Shown: positions 11,901 to 23,450 of the stretch, one piece after another
Numbering within the stretch: position 1 is the first letter of the stretch
Layout: the number at the start of each line of letters is the position of its first letter
Assembly: GCA_023101885.1 (NCBI GenBank)
Contig: JALPQD010000124.1
Location: 4,390,580-4,454,579 of the forward strand
Reading direction: 5' to 3'
Length of the DNA stretch: 64,000 nt
Source: Typhlomys cinereus
Lineage: Eukaryota; Chordata; Mammalia; Rodentia; Platacanthomyidae
Made by a program: the position numbers and the translations under genes
The notes under the pieces: model-generated
Seen by the model: the letters and a program-made list of their open reading frames with translations, nothing else
What the model was told of the DNA's origin: nothing
The model's database searches: none

Positions 11901-13483
11901 GGTGCCTTTCCTGAGCACCCCAATTTGACCTCCTTGAGGAAAGAAAGTCCCTTCTCCATGATACTCAGGCGTCGCCCCGGCCCACCCCAACCCCGATGCC
12001 CAGGACAGTCTGTCATCAGATCTTACATAGAATCTTCTGGGGAGCAGTGTGGCTGGGATGGATTGGATTCTGTGTTCTAGGGAAGGGAAGTGGTTTCAGC
12101 CTTTCACTTCCTGGAACTGGAGACGTCCTAGAAGACTCTTACCTTCAGGTTGAGCCTTGGTCCCCGTTCCAAGGCACTGAGAGATGATCTCATTCCGCAT
12201 CTTGTAAGTTACAGACACTGTGTATTGAAGATCTAGTGTCTGTCGCCTTGCTGAGCATTACTCCCCCCTCCCCCAGCTGGCCAGGTCACTGCTGGTATCA
12301 GCAGCGTCACACGGATGAGAAGACAGCAAGGCCAGAGAGGTTAAACTCCACCTGGAGGGAGGAGACCCTCAAGGAGGGCCCCTCCCTCGGCCGCTGAGCT
12401 AAAGGCCGCCAGCCCCTACCCCCAGCTTCTACCTCCAGCGTCTGCCAGCGAGGCTAGCTACCTGCGTTGCTGCAAAAAGCCATCATGGTGCTTAAAAAAG
12501 TAGTGTTGTTTCAATGCCTTTTAGTTCCCTTTTGAAGCTGGCCGGGCGCCCCAGGCTCCTCTGTTGCAGACACAGCTGGAAAACCCCGTGGAAGCATCTC
12601 CATATGTGCAGGTGTCTGAGGCCCGGCTTGGAAGCATGAGGGTGTGCACACCTGTCCCGTAGCTTTGCAGCGTGGGCCTGTCCCGACCTGCCGCAGGGCC
12701 TCACGGGCCCTTTGTTCCGGGTAAGACAGCAGGTGCCCGCAGCAGCACTGTAGTGACGGCCCCCCTCCCCGGCCAAAGCTCAGCCCCGTCTCTTTGCTCT
12801 TGGATCCTTGCTAGAGTCCTGCCAGCTTAGGCCTCTGCTGCCCTGAGCTGATGTTGGAGATCTCCCCCTCCCTTCCCCCCTTCCACACACATGCTTCGCC
12901 TGTGCCCTGTCTGCCTTCCTGGGTTCATCCTCCCGCAGTGGAGAGGTGAGGCGAGGGATGAGATGTGCTTTACTGAAGCCAGCTCTTGTGTTCTGGGCAC
13001 AACCAGTGGACTGCCTGCCTCTCCCAGCAGCCTCGCCGGGCGCTCGCGTCTGCGCACAGCCTCACTGGTACTTTCTTTTACTGATCGCCTTAATTCCATC
13101 CAGTAAGAGCTGTGGGAAGTAGAGCGTCCAGGGTAGCCAAAGAAGAGCAGACGGGGCTCTTCCTGGAGTAGCCCGCGTAGTCCGGGTGTCTCCAGCAGGC
13201 GGGGCGGTGTTGCTGGGATTTCCAGGACGAGCAGGTACTTACTCACCAGGCAGCAAAGGAAGTACGGACTGAAGCTGGGACATGGGACACCCTGGGCCAA
13301 AGGCTCAGCTCTTTGTCAGCCTTGCATCCTGGACAAATGGAGGCCAGAAGAAGCTTTTAGCAAGTGTGCAGAGGAGCAAATGCTTTCACGTGAAGCCGGT
13401 GGACAGTCTGACAGCGTGTCCTGACGGCCGCAGTCATGAGTCCCAGCTCGGTCTTGCTTTCACCCAGGGCCGGAAGACAGGGG

Positions 13484-14215
13484 TATCTGTGGACCCACAC
13501 GATCCACGGACCCACACGATCCACGGAGGTCTATCTGTGGACCCACGCGATACACGGAGGTCTATCTGTGGACCCACGTGATCCACGGAGGTCTATCTGT
13601 GGACCCACGTGAACCACGGAGGTCTATCTGTGGACCCACGCGATCCACGGAGGTCTATCTGTGGACCCACGCGAACCACGGAGGTCTATCTGTGGACCCA
13701 CGCGATCCACGGAGGTCTATCTGTGGACCCACGCGATCCACGGACCCATGCGATCCACGGAGGTCTATCTGTGGACCCACGCGATCCACGGACCCATGCG
13801 ATCCACGGAGGTCTATCCGTGGACCCACGCGATCCACGGAGGTCTATCCGTGGACCCACATGATCCACAGAGGTCTATCGTGGACCCCGCGATCCTCGGA
13901 GGTCTATCTGTGGACCCCGCGATCCACGGAGGTCTATCTGTGGACCCACATGATCCACGGACCCACACGATCCACGGAGGTCTATCTGTGGACCCACGTG
14001 ATCCTCGGAGGTCTATCGTGGACCCCGCGATCCTCGGAGGTCTATTGTGGATCCACATGATCCACGGACCCACACGATCCACGGAGGTCTATCTGTGGAC
14101 CCACACAATCCACAGAGGTCTATCTGTGGACCCCACGATCCTCGGAGGTCTATTGTGGACCCCGCGATCCTCGGAGGTCTATTGTGGACCCCGCGATCCA
14201 CGGGAGACGTCCTGG
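13484..14215 (+). repeat. 31-bp minisatellite, about 24 copies
   Basis: The period is exactly 31 bp in the best part (tctatctgtgg starts at 13561, 13592, 13623). The unit contains ggaggtctat, ctgtggaccc and a variable acgcgatccac end. About five units are shortened to a 17-bp half (ggacccacacgatccac), and late units lose 1-3 bases. Because 31 is not a multiple of 3 and the unit lacks stops, long open frames appear in several frames on both strands; these are not genes. Most units carry one or two CpGs. Confidence 0.97.
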
Positions 14216-14619
14216 ACCCGCAGGGACCCCAGGGCCTGTCTCTGGATGCGTACTCCTTTAGGAGGTAGGCCCACGTGATCCATACACTCCGTTTCCCTAC
14301 TCACATCCCCAAGCTCTGGCTTCTGTCCCTGCACTCGGGGGTCGCTATAGACGCTGCCCCATACTCTCACCCCCTGCCTGTGGATGGCACCATCAGCAAG
14401 GCGCGGAGCCTCCAGGGTGGGTGGAAGACTGGGTGCCACACGTCAGGCGTGTACCCAGCGCCTCTGCAGGAGCCGTGCCACCAATCCACGGCCCCACCTG
14501 CCACACCAGAAGGGACGTGGGTGGGAGGTCTGCGGCTCTGGGGTCTGCAGCAGCCGGACACTTGTTCCTACACCTTGCTCCACATTCCTTCTACCCATGG
14601 AGCGTTGCTTTGTTCTTTG

Positions 14620-14700
14620 TTTTAATTTTTTTTTTGAGAGAGAGCAAGAGAGAGGGGGAAAGAGGGGGGAGAGAGACAATGTGCATGCGCGCCGTGTGCA
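14620..14700 (-). mobile_element. Tail of a rodent SINE (GA-rich), minus strand
   Basis: A T-run followed by GAGAGAG and then tgcatgcgcgccgtgtgcagagg is the reverse complement of the A-rich end of a B3-like rodent SINE. Its middle has been overrun by the adjacent 31-bp repeat. Confidence 0.5.
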
Positions 14701-14703
14701 GAG

Positions 14704-14820
14704 GTGGCGTCAGAGGACAACGTCCCAGAGGATGGTGGCGTCAGAGGACAACGTCCCAGAGGGTGGTGGCGTCAGAGGACAACGTCCCGGAGGGTGGTGG
14801 CGTCAGAGTCCCGGAGGGTG
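14704..14820 (+). repeat. 31-bp tandem repeat, about 3.5 copies
   Basis: GTGGCGTCAGAGGACAACG starts at 14704, 14735 and 14766, so the period is 31 bp. The cagaggacaacgtcc core resembles the B3-type SINE sequence, suggesting that a segment of that SINE was amplified in place. Confidence 0.93.
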
Positions 14821-15079
14821 GTGTCCTCCTTCCACTACGCGGGGCTCCAGGCGCCTACCAGGGCCTCACCTGCAGAGCTGCCCATCTCCCTAGCAGCTGG
14901 GAGCGTTGGGATTTTGTTTGTTTCCTATTGGTCTATCCCAGGCCTGTGGTTTCTGGGCTGGGGGAGGGGATGGTAGTGAGTACTTGCCTAGCCCGCGTGA
15001 AGCCCTGGTGGACCCCCACGGCTGCATGAACCGGTACGGTGTGGATGTGTGCAGTCCCCACACGGAGAGAGTGCGCAGC

Positions 15080-15185
15080 CAGATCTGAGCCCAAGATCAC
15101 CTGCAGCTACATAGGGAATTCAGGACCAGCTTGGGCTACATGAGGCCCTGTCTTAAAGCAGAAAGAAAACAAGTTAAAAAGAAGA
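15080..15185 (+). mobile_element. 3' part of a B1-type SINE
   Basis: cctgcagctacatagggaattcaggaccagcttgggctacatgaggccctgtcttaaa followed by an A-rich tail is the right half of B1. Confidence 0.7.
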
Positions 15186-15807
15186 CTATTTCATACTGTT
15201 GGGCGGACTTGACCCGGCACCTGCAGGGTCTGCACAAGCCCGTGCGGACCAGGAGATCTGGCAGAAGCGGAGGAGCGCCTTCATCAGGCAGTGTGGGGAC
15301 AGCGGGGGATCATTTGTCCTTCAGTGGGCACGTGGGTGGCCACGGGCCAAGACAGCAGCGTCCTGCGTTCAGTTGGCCAGAATCTCCCTGGCTGAGCGTC
15401 CTTTCTAGATGTTCACGTCTCCTTCCTTAGAAGCCCCAAAGGTGCTCTGGGCGGGGCTGAGGGGGCTCTGGGCGGGGCTGAGGGGGCAGCTGCTTTTCCC
15501 AAGCCTTCTGAAACGTCAGATGCTTGTGGGCCGGAGGGTTCTGGTTTCGGGCGTTCTGAGGAGCTGACTTGCCAGGCGCCATGGGACACAGACAAGCACC
15601 GTTTGGAAATGTGGGGAAGATACAATTCTAACTATTTCAGATGTTGTCTGTTACGGACCACCCGTAGGACAGGGTATGTGTGGCATTTAGAGTCTCCACC
15701 ACAACTGTTCATTGTGATGCGAAGATATAATTAGCAGCTTGTCAGCTGGAAGTGGACAGAGCATGGTATGCAGGGAGATGATGTTCCAACCAGTTGGACT
15801 TAGAAAG

Positions 15808-15890
15808 GTTGGGTATGTGGCTCAATGGTGCAGCGCTCGTGCCCAGAACATGCAGGGCCCTGGGCTCAATCCCGGTACTACAGGAAAAAA
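15808..15890 (+). mobile_element. ID element (BC1/tRNA-Ala type)
   Basis: ggttgggtatgtggctcaatggtgcagcgctcgtgcccagaacatgcagggccctgggctcaatcc followed by an A-rich tail. It resembles tRNA-Ala but lacks a complete cloverleaf, so it is not a tRNA gene. Confidence 0.8.
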
Positions 15891-16149
15891 GACCTAAAAG
15901 CCAGATGCAACACATTATAAATGTCATGATCATCTTTACAAAAAATGTCCAGAAAAGGCAAAACTGTAGAGACAGAAATCCATTAATGGGGGGGTGGTAA
16001 AAGTCTTGGGGGCTGATTGCAATTCAGCAATAAGAAGTGTTTTCATGGTAATAGAAATATTATAAAATTAGAATCTATTAAATTTGCTAAAAATAACTGG
16101 ATTACATACTTAATATTATAGATACAAAGTAATACCTGAATCCATTTTA

Positions 16150-16301
16150 TTAGAGAGATTGCAAGCAGGGGTACATATAGTATGTGTGTAAGTCAAAGGA
16201 CAACTTTCAGAAGTCATTTCTCTCCTTTCAACCCCCCATGGAACTCGGACCTGCCAGGTCTGCAGGCAGATGGCTTTACCCACTGACCGTCTCGCCGGCC
16301 C
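16150..16301 (-). mobile_element. B3-like SINE, minus strand
   Basis: caaaggacaactttcagaagtcatttctctcctttcaacc and tttacccactgaccgtctcgccggccc are the reverse complement of a B3 SINE. Confidence 0.75.
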
Positions 16302-19009
16302 TCAGTGAGTGATGTGTTTATTCCAGAAGCTGCAAAGTTGGCTACCACTGAGTTTTCTCCTATGAGGTCATCCATGTTTCCTTCTGGACTCCAGCTTTCT
16401 TTGGGCAGAGACTCCCAAGCTGTCGCTGAGGTGGCCGCAGGTGAAGGGGCGTGTTCTGGAAGCAGGGAGTCAGGCCCCCTCACCTCCCCTCTCTCTCCTG
16501 ATGACCGTGAGCAGGGGGATGGGTACCCAGTGTCTAGGAGGAGGAAGCGGAGGCTCAGAGATTTTTGAATTTCTCAACAACTCCAAGGACTGTAGAGATT
16601 CAGCCCCAGGGTCTCCTGGCTGCAACAATCTGCTCTGCATGATAGAAATGCCAAGGAAAGGTATGTTTATGGTCAGACCACTGAGCTCTCTAGCAGCCGA
16701 GAACATTCAGGCAGAAAGAAGCCAAGCGTATGAGCAGCTCGTGCTCCGTGGCTGGGGTAGGTGGGGGTGAGACGTCTGCACTGGGGTAACTGGCACGTTA
16801 CGGGTGCCCGTGAGGACGTGCCCGTCCACACTGCAGTGGGCAGCCACCGGGCACCCAGACTTGTTGCGCTCCCATCTCTTTGTCTGCCCCGTGTTTCCAT
16901 GGCGCGTGATGGTTGTGCAGGTGAGCAGACTCGGAGTTAGATGGGGCTCAACTCAAGTCCCAGCTCCAGAGCCTCAGTTTCCCTTAAGTGACAGAGGGGC
17001 GCTAGTCCTCCCTACTCGGGGGCTTGGATTAAGAGATGAGCTGAGATGTGCACCCGCTCAACACATGAAGCTGCAAACCAGCCGGCCGGCAGACAGGACG
17101 GTGGATCCGAGAGAGACTGCATCTGCCGCTGCGGTTGGCGGCTCTTCTCGCTCCAGCGAGCACACTCTGGGGGGGATTTGTCTCTTTCCACAAGGTCCTT
17201 CATCGCTGCCCACCTACACATTGGCACCTGATTGGCTCCTGTCAGCCCCTTCCCTCGCTTGGGCCTCGGTCCAGCGGGTTGACGATAAGTTATGTTACTT
17301 CTTGTCAGTTTTCCTGTGACTAAAGCCAATCGCCCACTGAGTCCTCCCACCCCGACCTCACGGTCTGGTGCGCGCGTCCTGAAGGACATCTGGAGATAGA
17401 ATGCTGTTCCTTTGGTTTCCTTGGCTGCACTGGACGGTGACTCCCAAGGGCGCTCCCCACTCTCCCGGGCTTCTGTCCCCTGCTCTCCGGGCTTCTGCTG
17501 CCGCGTGCACTGCACACAGAGGCCCTGGGTTGTCGTTCTGTCTCGGCCATTCGGGCCTGGGTTACTTCTGATGGCGTCACCAAGGGTCTTCATTCATCGC
17601 TCTGGAGGTCGCCACCATGAACAGCCTCCTTTGAGGGTGTGGCACCGGGGTTGCGTGCCCCTCTTGTTGAGATTCTGTGGTCTTCATGCACTAGCCAAGA
17701 GTAGTGGGTGTATCTCTGCCGAGAGCACGTTCCCACAATGCCCTTGTGTATGTGAGATGGGGCAGGTGGGAGCAGGGCTTCTCTTTCCTGAGGACCAAGG
17801 AGATGAGAGACGTGCAGTTAGAGCACTATGGGGTGCTGAGCAGAACCCACCGCTTAGGCTTTGCAAGCACAATGCTTCTCCTGTCAGCTCTTCCAGAACC
17901 TTCCATCTTCCAAACGACTGCGGGAAGGCTGGCTTCCAGAGCTGTGTGTCTTTGGGTTCTCAGAGGCTGGAGAGAGGGAGGCTTCAGCAGGAAGCAATTC
18001 GTCGTGCTCTGACTGCCGGGTCATTGCAGGGACAAGGCCCTGGCGACGCGCCCCGCGCGCGCCCTGCAGGGAACGCGGACCGTCTTGAAAGGTCGGTTTT
18101 GTCTCAGCTGCTCATTGGCCTTTGGGGGAGCCTTGGTGCCTTCCTGAGCTGGGGGCTGAGCCAGAGGCCTGCGCTGCCCACGCAGCAAGGTGGCCGTCTC
18201 CACCCCTCCGGCAGGGCCCCGCATCCCCCCAGCCCGTGCAGAGGAACAAGTCCGGCCGGGAGCCGCAGCCCGCGCTGGGTTCCTCTTGCTGCTACGAGTC
18301 AGCACAGACACGAAAGGAGGGATGCTCAGCCTCTGCCTGCGAATGCAGCCCTCCTTCCTCACCACAGCTGAGGCCCCAGACCCGGAGCAAATGCATTTCA
18401 GCATCTGAAAAGTACCATCTAGAATTTTCCTTTTTAAAGCAAGTTCTCACGCTGTTCTAATTTACTCTAATATAGAAAATAATTGCGTGAGTCTTTGCAG
18501 CTTCCCCACACCCAGCCCAAAATAGTTGCTGATTCCAAGGACAAGACGGGTGGGGCCGTGAGTTTGAATGGAGGATGGTGGGATGGCTCAGAGATCGAAT
18601 TTGGCATAGACGGTGGCCGCTTGGCTTGCTCGGTGTGTCCTGAGTCTCAGAACGTGGGCTTAGCAGAGCATACGGGCCAGCGCGTCTCCCCCAGCACCAG
18701 AGCGGTCCAGGAGCGGCGGCCGTGTCTCGGAACGAGCAAGCCAGGTCTTGCCAGGGAGGCTCTGCCAGCCGTGTCCTCGTTGCGGTTACCCTCCTGGCTC
18801 TTGCCAGCCAGCCAGTCCTGGCTTGTCTGGTGTAGCCACCCTAATCCTAGTGGGGAAAGTAACTAATTTTGTTTGTGGGTTAGGAGTGATCCTAATGGGC
18901 TGTAACAGCAGTTAACTATTCAGGAAGTCTGTTACATCCGAAAGGAACTGAACTCACGGAAGGCCAAAGCGACGTTGAACAGGGAAAAGAAAAGCTATGA
19001 AGAGCTGGG

Positions 19010-19300
19010 TGTTTTGCTTTTTGTTTGTTTGGCACCTGCATGTGTATGTGGTCTGTGAATACATGTTCACCTGTGTGTGTGCATGGGTTTGTGGGTGGAG
19101 GCAGAATACTGAGGTCAGCTGTCTTCTTCATTGGTCTGTATTTTACTGACAGCCTGTCACTGAGCTCGGAGCTTGCCTGGAGCACAGCTAGCTTGCCCCT
19201 GATCCCCCGTCTCTGTGCTCTGAGTGCTGGATTAGAGGGGCTACACATCTGCTTTGTCGCAGCTCTGAGCTCACACGTGCCCCTGCTTTTAGAACTTTTC
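19010..19300 (-). mobile_element. Diverged rodent SINE, minus strand
   Basis: ttgtttgtttggcacctgcatgtgtatgtgg, tgtgtgtgcatgggtttgtgggtggaggcag and a gtgctctgagtgctggatta core have the layout of a reversed B4-type SINE. Family uncertain. Confidence 0.45.
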
Positions 19301-19439
19301 ATGTGATGGAAGCATAAGGGGAGTTTCTGACATTTCTCCAGATTTGTTTGGCAGCCACAGTGTGTGCTAAGTATGAAGTAGACACTGGGAAAGTGTTCAT
19401 ATGAAGGAATAGCAGCAAAACAACGTGCGAATAAACTAC

Positions 19440-19453
19440 ATTAAGCTATTTCC

Positions 19454-19499
<46 letters not shown>

Positions 19500-19795
19500 A
19501 TGCACACGTGCATGTGACTAGGTGAGTGTGAATTTGGAGACCAGGGCAGGACATTGGTATCTTCCTCAATTGCTCTTTATCTTGCTGCCTTGAGACACAG
19601 TCTCCCACTGAACTAGAAGCCCACCCTTGGTGTGGGCCGGCCGGCCAGTGGGCCCTCAGATTCTGCCTGTAATTCCTGACACTGGAGTTGCAGGCTCGAG
19701 CAGCCATGCACAGCTTCCTGCGTGGGTGCTGTGTTTTAAACTCAACGTAACCAGAGTGAGTACCGTGACCCACTGAGCCATCTCCCCAGGCCTGT
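19440..19795 (-). mobile_element. Rodent SINE with (TG)18 tail, minus strand
   Basis: A perfect TG run (19462-19497) is followed by a body ending gtgacccactgagccatctccccaggcc, the reverse of a tRNA-headed SINE start. It ends about 160 bp before the CAG/CCG-containing exon. Confidence 0.65.
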
Positions 19796-19953
19796 GATGT
19801 CCAGTTCACTGTGGCAAAAATGAGATTTTGCAAAACACACACACACAAAAAAAACCATTTGAACATTCCCTGCTTTTTAATCCCGCCCTGATTTGATAAG
19901 GTTCCTGTTCTGCAGGCGTGTGCTTCTAACAGACTGTCCCCGTTGTCTTGCAG

Positions 19954-20236
19954 AGATCAGGAATGGAAACCTCAAGGCCATCCTAGGCCTCTTCTTCAGC
20001 CTCTCCAGATACAAGCAGCAGCAGCAGCAGCAGCAGCCGCCGCCGCCGCCGCCGCAGAAACAGCACCTCTCCTCCGCTCCACCGCCGCCTGCTGCGTCCC
20101 AGGCGGTTGGGGTACCCTCCCAGTGCCAGGCTGGCACGCCGCAGCAGCAGGTGCCAGCCACTCCCCAAGCCCCGTGCCCGCCCCACCAGCCAGCACCGCA
20201 CCCGCAGGGCAAAGCGCAAGCTGAGATGCAGTCCAG
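19954..20236 (+). CDS. NAV2: NAV2 exon: end of CH domain and Gln/Pro-rich linker
   Basis: This 283-nt exon (phase 1 to phase 2) completes Glu and continues IRNGNLKAILGLFFSLSRYK, the last helix of the CH domain. That segment is nearly invariant among navigators. The CH domain gives way abruptly to a low-complexity linker: seven CAG codons (20016-20036) then six CCG codons (20037-20054), so Gln7-Pro6, followed by a region rich in Pro, Ala, Gln and Ser ending QAEMQSS. The linker is presumably disordered. The acceptor is a pyrimidine tract plus ttgcag; the donor is gtgagc at 20237. The pure CAG/CCG run is a likely site of length variation between individuals or species. Confidence 0.95.
20016..20054 (+). 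repeat. NAV2: Coding (CAG)7(CCG)6 microsatellite
   Basis: Seven uninterrupted CAG codons are followed directly by six CCG codons in the NAV2 frame, giving polyGln then polyPro. No synonymous interruptions (CAA, CCA) are present, which usually means recent slippage growth. The tract sits one residue after the conserved end of the CH domain (SRYK), so length changes would alter only the disordered linker. Confidence 0.95.
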
Positions 20237-22044
20237 GTGAGCTCTCTCGCGTGTCACACACTTCTTGCTCACTTTCAAGGTTTTCTCTCTGCCTCGTGGG
20301 GTAGCTGGTACAGTCTGTGGCTTCCATTCAAGCCTCTGCCGGTGCTAACTAGTGGTGACCTCGAGACTGGGGCGGCACGGCCCCCTTCTGTGTCCGCGGA
20401 GATGTGTGCTTTTGAAGGTCTGAATTGCCAGCAGTCTGTGCTAACGGCCTGCCCCTGCCGTAGCTCCAGCCCGTGAAACGCAGACTGTGTGGGTCAGGAA
20501 TCACTGCCAAAGTAGACTTCAGACCCCTTTTGGTGTTAGACATGAGGCTCATTTTACTCAGACGTGGTAGAAGCTCTGTGGTAGACACGTATCTATGCCT
20601 TAGAGAAGGACCTAAGCAGGCAACGTCTGCCGGGGGTGGGGGGGATGGAAGGCGAGGAGCCAGCCGCCTCCCTGAAGATGAGAGGAGAGGAGCGGCAAGT
20701 CTTCAGGAGCTGTGACCCTAAGGTTCTGTTGAACTCGGGGGGAGCCCCGCTGTGCTGAGCTTGTCGAGAGCAGCACGTACGGAGCGACCCCCTCTCGCAG
20801 GAGGGCAGGCTGGGCCTTGCCAGTGTCTGCAAGACCACTCAACCGCTGCACAGATGGTGCCAAAGCAGAATGCACGTCATCACCCTCTGCTGTGCTCCCG
20901 TGCAGTGGTTCATTTGACTTACCAGCGGGACCAGGTGGGCTGGGATTGGGGCCCGGACGGCTGTGGACTCAGACTGGAGCCCCGTGGTCTGATCACTGCC
21001 GTGGTCAGTCTTCAGTCACATGATCCAGATCCACATGTCACTGATCTAATGAGCAACCCGCCCTTTCCTTCCTGCACCCCTACATACCAGTCCTAATGAT
21101 TTCGAGGCCTCTCCCCCTCTTTGGACCCTGTATCCGCTGTTGTCTGGAGCCTCGCGCCCTAGGGTCACAGCTTCGTTCCCCCGTGAGAACTGCAGTTTCT
21201 CACCTGGAGTGGTGTTAAAAAGGGGGGATCTTGTGTCAATCAGGCCCTTAATGCATTACCTAGTCATCTCCAACGTGCATTCTGGGGCTCCATGGAATAG
21301 AAGTGGAGCCCGGCTGGGAATGAAGAAGAGACCACCAACCAGCCAGGCCCCCTGCCCTTTGCTGGGGACCTACCAGAGTGGGCACCGCTGTCCTCTGGTT
21401 GAGGCTCCCTGGTGCCCTGAGTGACGTGAAGGGCTAGCGTGTCATTTCCCGCAGTCCGCGGCACATTGCTTCCCTTGGTCGCAGTGTGGTGGAGGCAGGA
21501 GAAGGTTCTGTGGGGACTGAGGGCGTCCTCAGGGTTACGGCGTCGTCACCGCTGTTGTGTGTTTGCACAGGACTTTGAAACTGGCAACGCGACTTCTTTT
21601 TATCTAGTAGTCAGGAGCCCGTGGGGTGACAGGCCCTGCTGGACGTGCAGCGTCCAGGATGAGGCCAGCGCTCCGCAGGTCCGGAGGAGGCGGGTGCCCA
21701 GCAACTGAACCGGGCGCGGGGAGGAGGGAAGAGGTGAAAGTCAGCGTGCAGGAAAGGTCATTGGGTGGGATAGGAGGGTCTCTCTAGGACGCCTAAGTGG
21801 AGGGGGTGAATGGAAGTAAACTAAGAAGGCCCGTCAGCCGTGGGATCCAGCAGAGGGAGCAGAGGAGGCGCCTTGTGGGAGCAAGCGGGGCAGGGTGGGA
21901 GGTGGGGGAAGGTGGGGTTAGCCTCAGGTGGAAGACAGTCATGGGGTCCCATGGAGCCAATGCCACACCACGGAGCGCCAAGTGAAGTGGGCAGAGAGTT
22001 TAGACCCTGCGAAGCGTTCATTGGATTTATAACTAAAAATATTA

Positions 22045-22290
22045 CAGGCTGGAGAGATGGCCTTGAAAGCAGAAGGTCCTGAGTTCAGATCCTGGATCCC
22101 ACGTAAAAATGCCAGACGAAAACGGCAGTGGTCTGCACTTTCCACCTCAGAAGTAGAGTCTGCGAAATCTCGGAGGGAAGCAAAAACTCCAGGATGATTC
22201 CTGAAGTCATCTTGGTATCCCATGGGGACACACAATGCCCTCTGACACACACACACATGCACGCATGCATGCACGCAAAAATAAGCAAAT
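22045..22290 (+). mobile_element. tRNA-type rodent SINE
   Basis: ggctggagagatggccttgaaagcagaaggtcctgagttcagatcc begins the copy; it ends in cacacacacacatgcacgc and an aaaaataag tail. Same family as 7628, 9027 and 24365. Confidence 0.88.
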
Positions 22291-23079
22291 TCCCTTCCCT
22301 CGTCTTTTATAGCCCAGGGGAGAAGCAAAAGGGAAGGGTCCAACCAGAAAACAGTGCAGTCCAGGCGTGGGAGGGGCTTGGATCAACGTGGTCCTGGGCA
22401 GATACAGGTGTGGCCCTGAAAGTGTCTGTGAGGTTGAGCGAGAGGCCTGCAGACAGATTCACTGTCCGATGCAAGGGAAAGCGAGAGGACCCCCAGTGAA
22501 GGAGAGGATTGTCTTGTGCAGATGGGTAAATGGAGGCGGCGGCCAGGGAGAGGCAGGTGGGCCTTACGACACCAGGAAGGGACTTGGACGGCGGCAGCTA
22601 CAACTGGCCGCTGCACACTCTTGTCTGTGTGAAGTTCCTCGCTGCGTGGGGCTCCGAGGACCGAGATTCATAAGCACGTTGTCTGTGAGCTCTGCTAACC
22701 CGAGCATCGGTCACCATGGCAGAGTTTTCTGGAACAATCCAGATAATTCTAGTTGATACTCATCTCCCAGTAAGAAAAAAACAAAACAAAAACAAATTTG
22801 CGTAGCGAGCACCACAGACTCCAGCCAGCAGGCGTATGTGTTTCTGCCGAATGCAGGACGAAGGGCCCTGCCGCGTGGCCTTCGGACCTTACAGAGTGGT
22901 GGTAGCGCCCGGGCCAGGCGCGGCGCGTCCTCACTCGGCCTTTCACCTCACCAGCTCGGCTTCCCAGTCTTAAAAACATGCTCTGCACCTTGCATCCCTC
23001 GCCACATAGCTTAAGACCTGACCGACTAGAGACAAGAAAGACGTTTGTTGCTCCACGTTGTGCGTTTTAAGTACTAGGG

Positions 23080-23250
23080 ACTGGCTCTAGGGCCTCCAAC
23101 GTAAGAAACAAACCCCTGCCACTCGGCTCCGCCCCAGCTCCTCTTTTGTCAGCACAGGGTCTCCCTAAGTGGCCCAGGCTGGCCTGGGACTCACCCCCTC
23201 CTGCCTCAGCCTTCCTAGTAGCTTGGATTCCAGCCTGCACCTCCAGGCTG
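23080..23250 (-). mobile_element. B1-type SINE (possibly B1-ID chimera), minus strand
   Basis: cacagggtctccctaagtggcccaggctggcctgggactcaccccctcctgcctcagccttcctagtagcttggattcc is B1. The preceding gggcctccaacgtaag...ctcggctccgccccagc looks ID-like, as in fused B1-ID elements. Confidence 0.8.
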
Positions 23251-23450
23251 GTGTTTGGATAATCTCGATTGTAATTTCTGTGCCTTAGGAACGTATCAAA
23301 GCAGGAAAGTGAGGCCTCGGAAGAGACCTGTGTCTCGTGGGAAGAGACGATTGAGGGAGCCGGGGAGCCCGCCCAGCCGCGGAGGGGTGCGCGTCTAATG
23401 TGCCTTCTCTCCTCACTCATCTGCTCCACCTTTTCTTTCCTGCCACGCAG

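Larger units (their letters stand above)
8612..19953 (+). other. NAV2: NAV2 intron, 11.3 kb
   Basis: This intron runs from gtaagt to cag and holds no supported exon. Contents: tRNA-type SINEs at 9027-9265 and 10388-10690, and a dispersed rodent repeat fragment near 11565-11900. A 27-bp duplication lies at 11311-11370, a 31-bp minisatellite at 13484-14215 and a second 31-bp repeat at 14704-14820. An ID element lies at 15808-15890 and a B3-like SINE at 16150-16301. A CpG-rich knot lies at 18040-18100, and two minus-strand rodent SINEs with TG runs at 19010-19300 and 19440-19795. Stretches 11900-13480 and 16310-18000 look like ordinary GC-rich intron. Confidence 0.88.
20237..23450 (+). other. 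NAV2: NAV2 intron, 3.2 kb
   Basis: There is no exon beyond the flanking ones. A tRNA-type SINE lies on the + strand at 22045-22290 and a B1-type element on the minus strand at 23080-23250. The remaining sequence (20240-22040, 22300-23080) is GC-rich, without recognisable repeats or convincing coding potential. Confidence 0.85.

Noticed and set aside
13484..14215. Possible CRISPR array
   Set aside because: Units abut directly without unique spacers, and the genome is mammalian.
13282..14278. Several overlapping 70-205 codon frames rich in VDPRDPRRSICGP
   Set aside because: Produced by the 31-bp minisatellite, which is open in several frames; not a protein.
15808..15890. Possible tRNA-Ala gene
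   Set aside because: Only the 5' pol III promoter half is tRNA-like and an A-rich tail follows; it is an ID retroposon.
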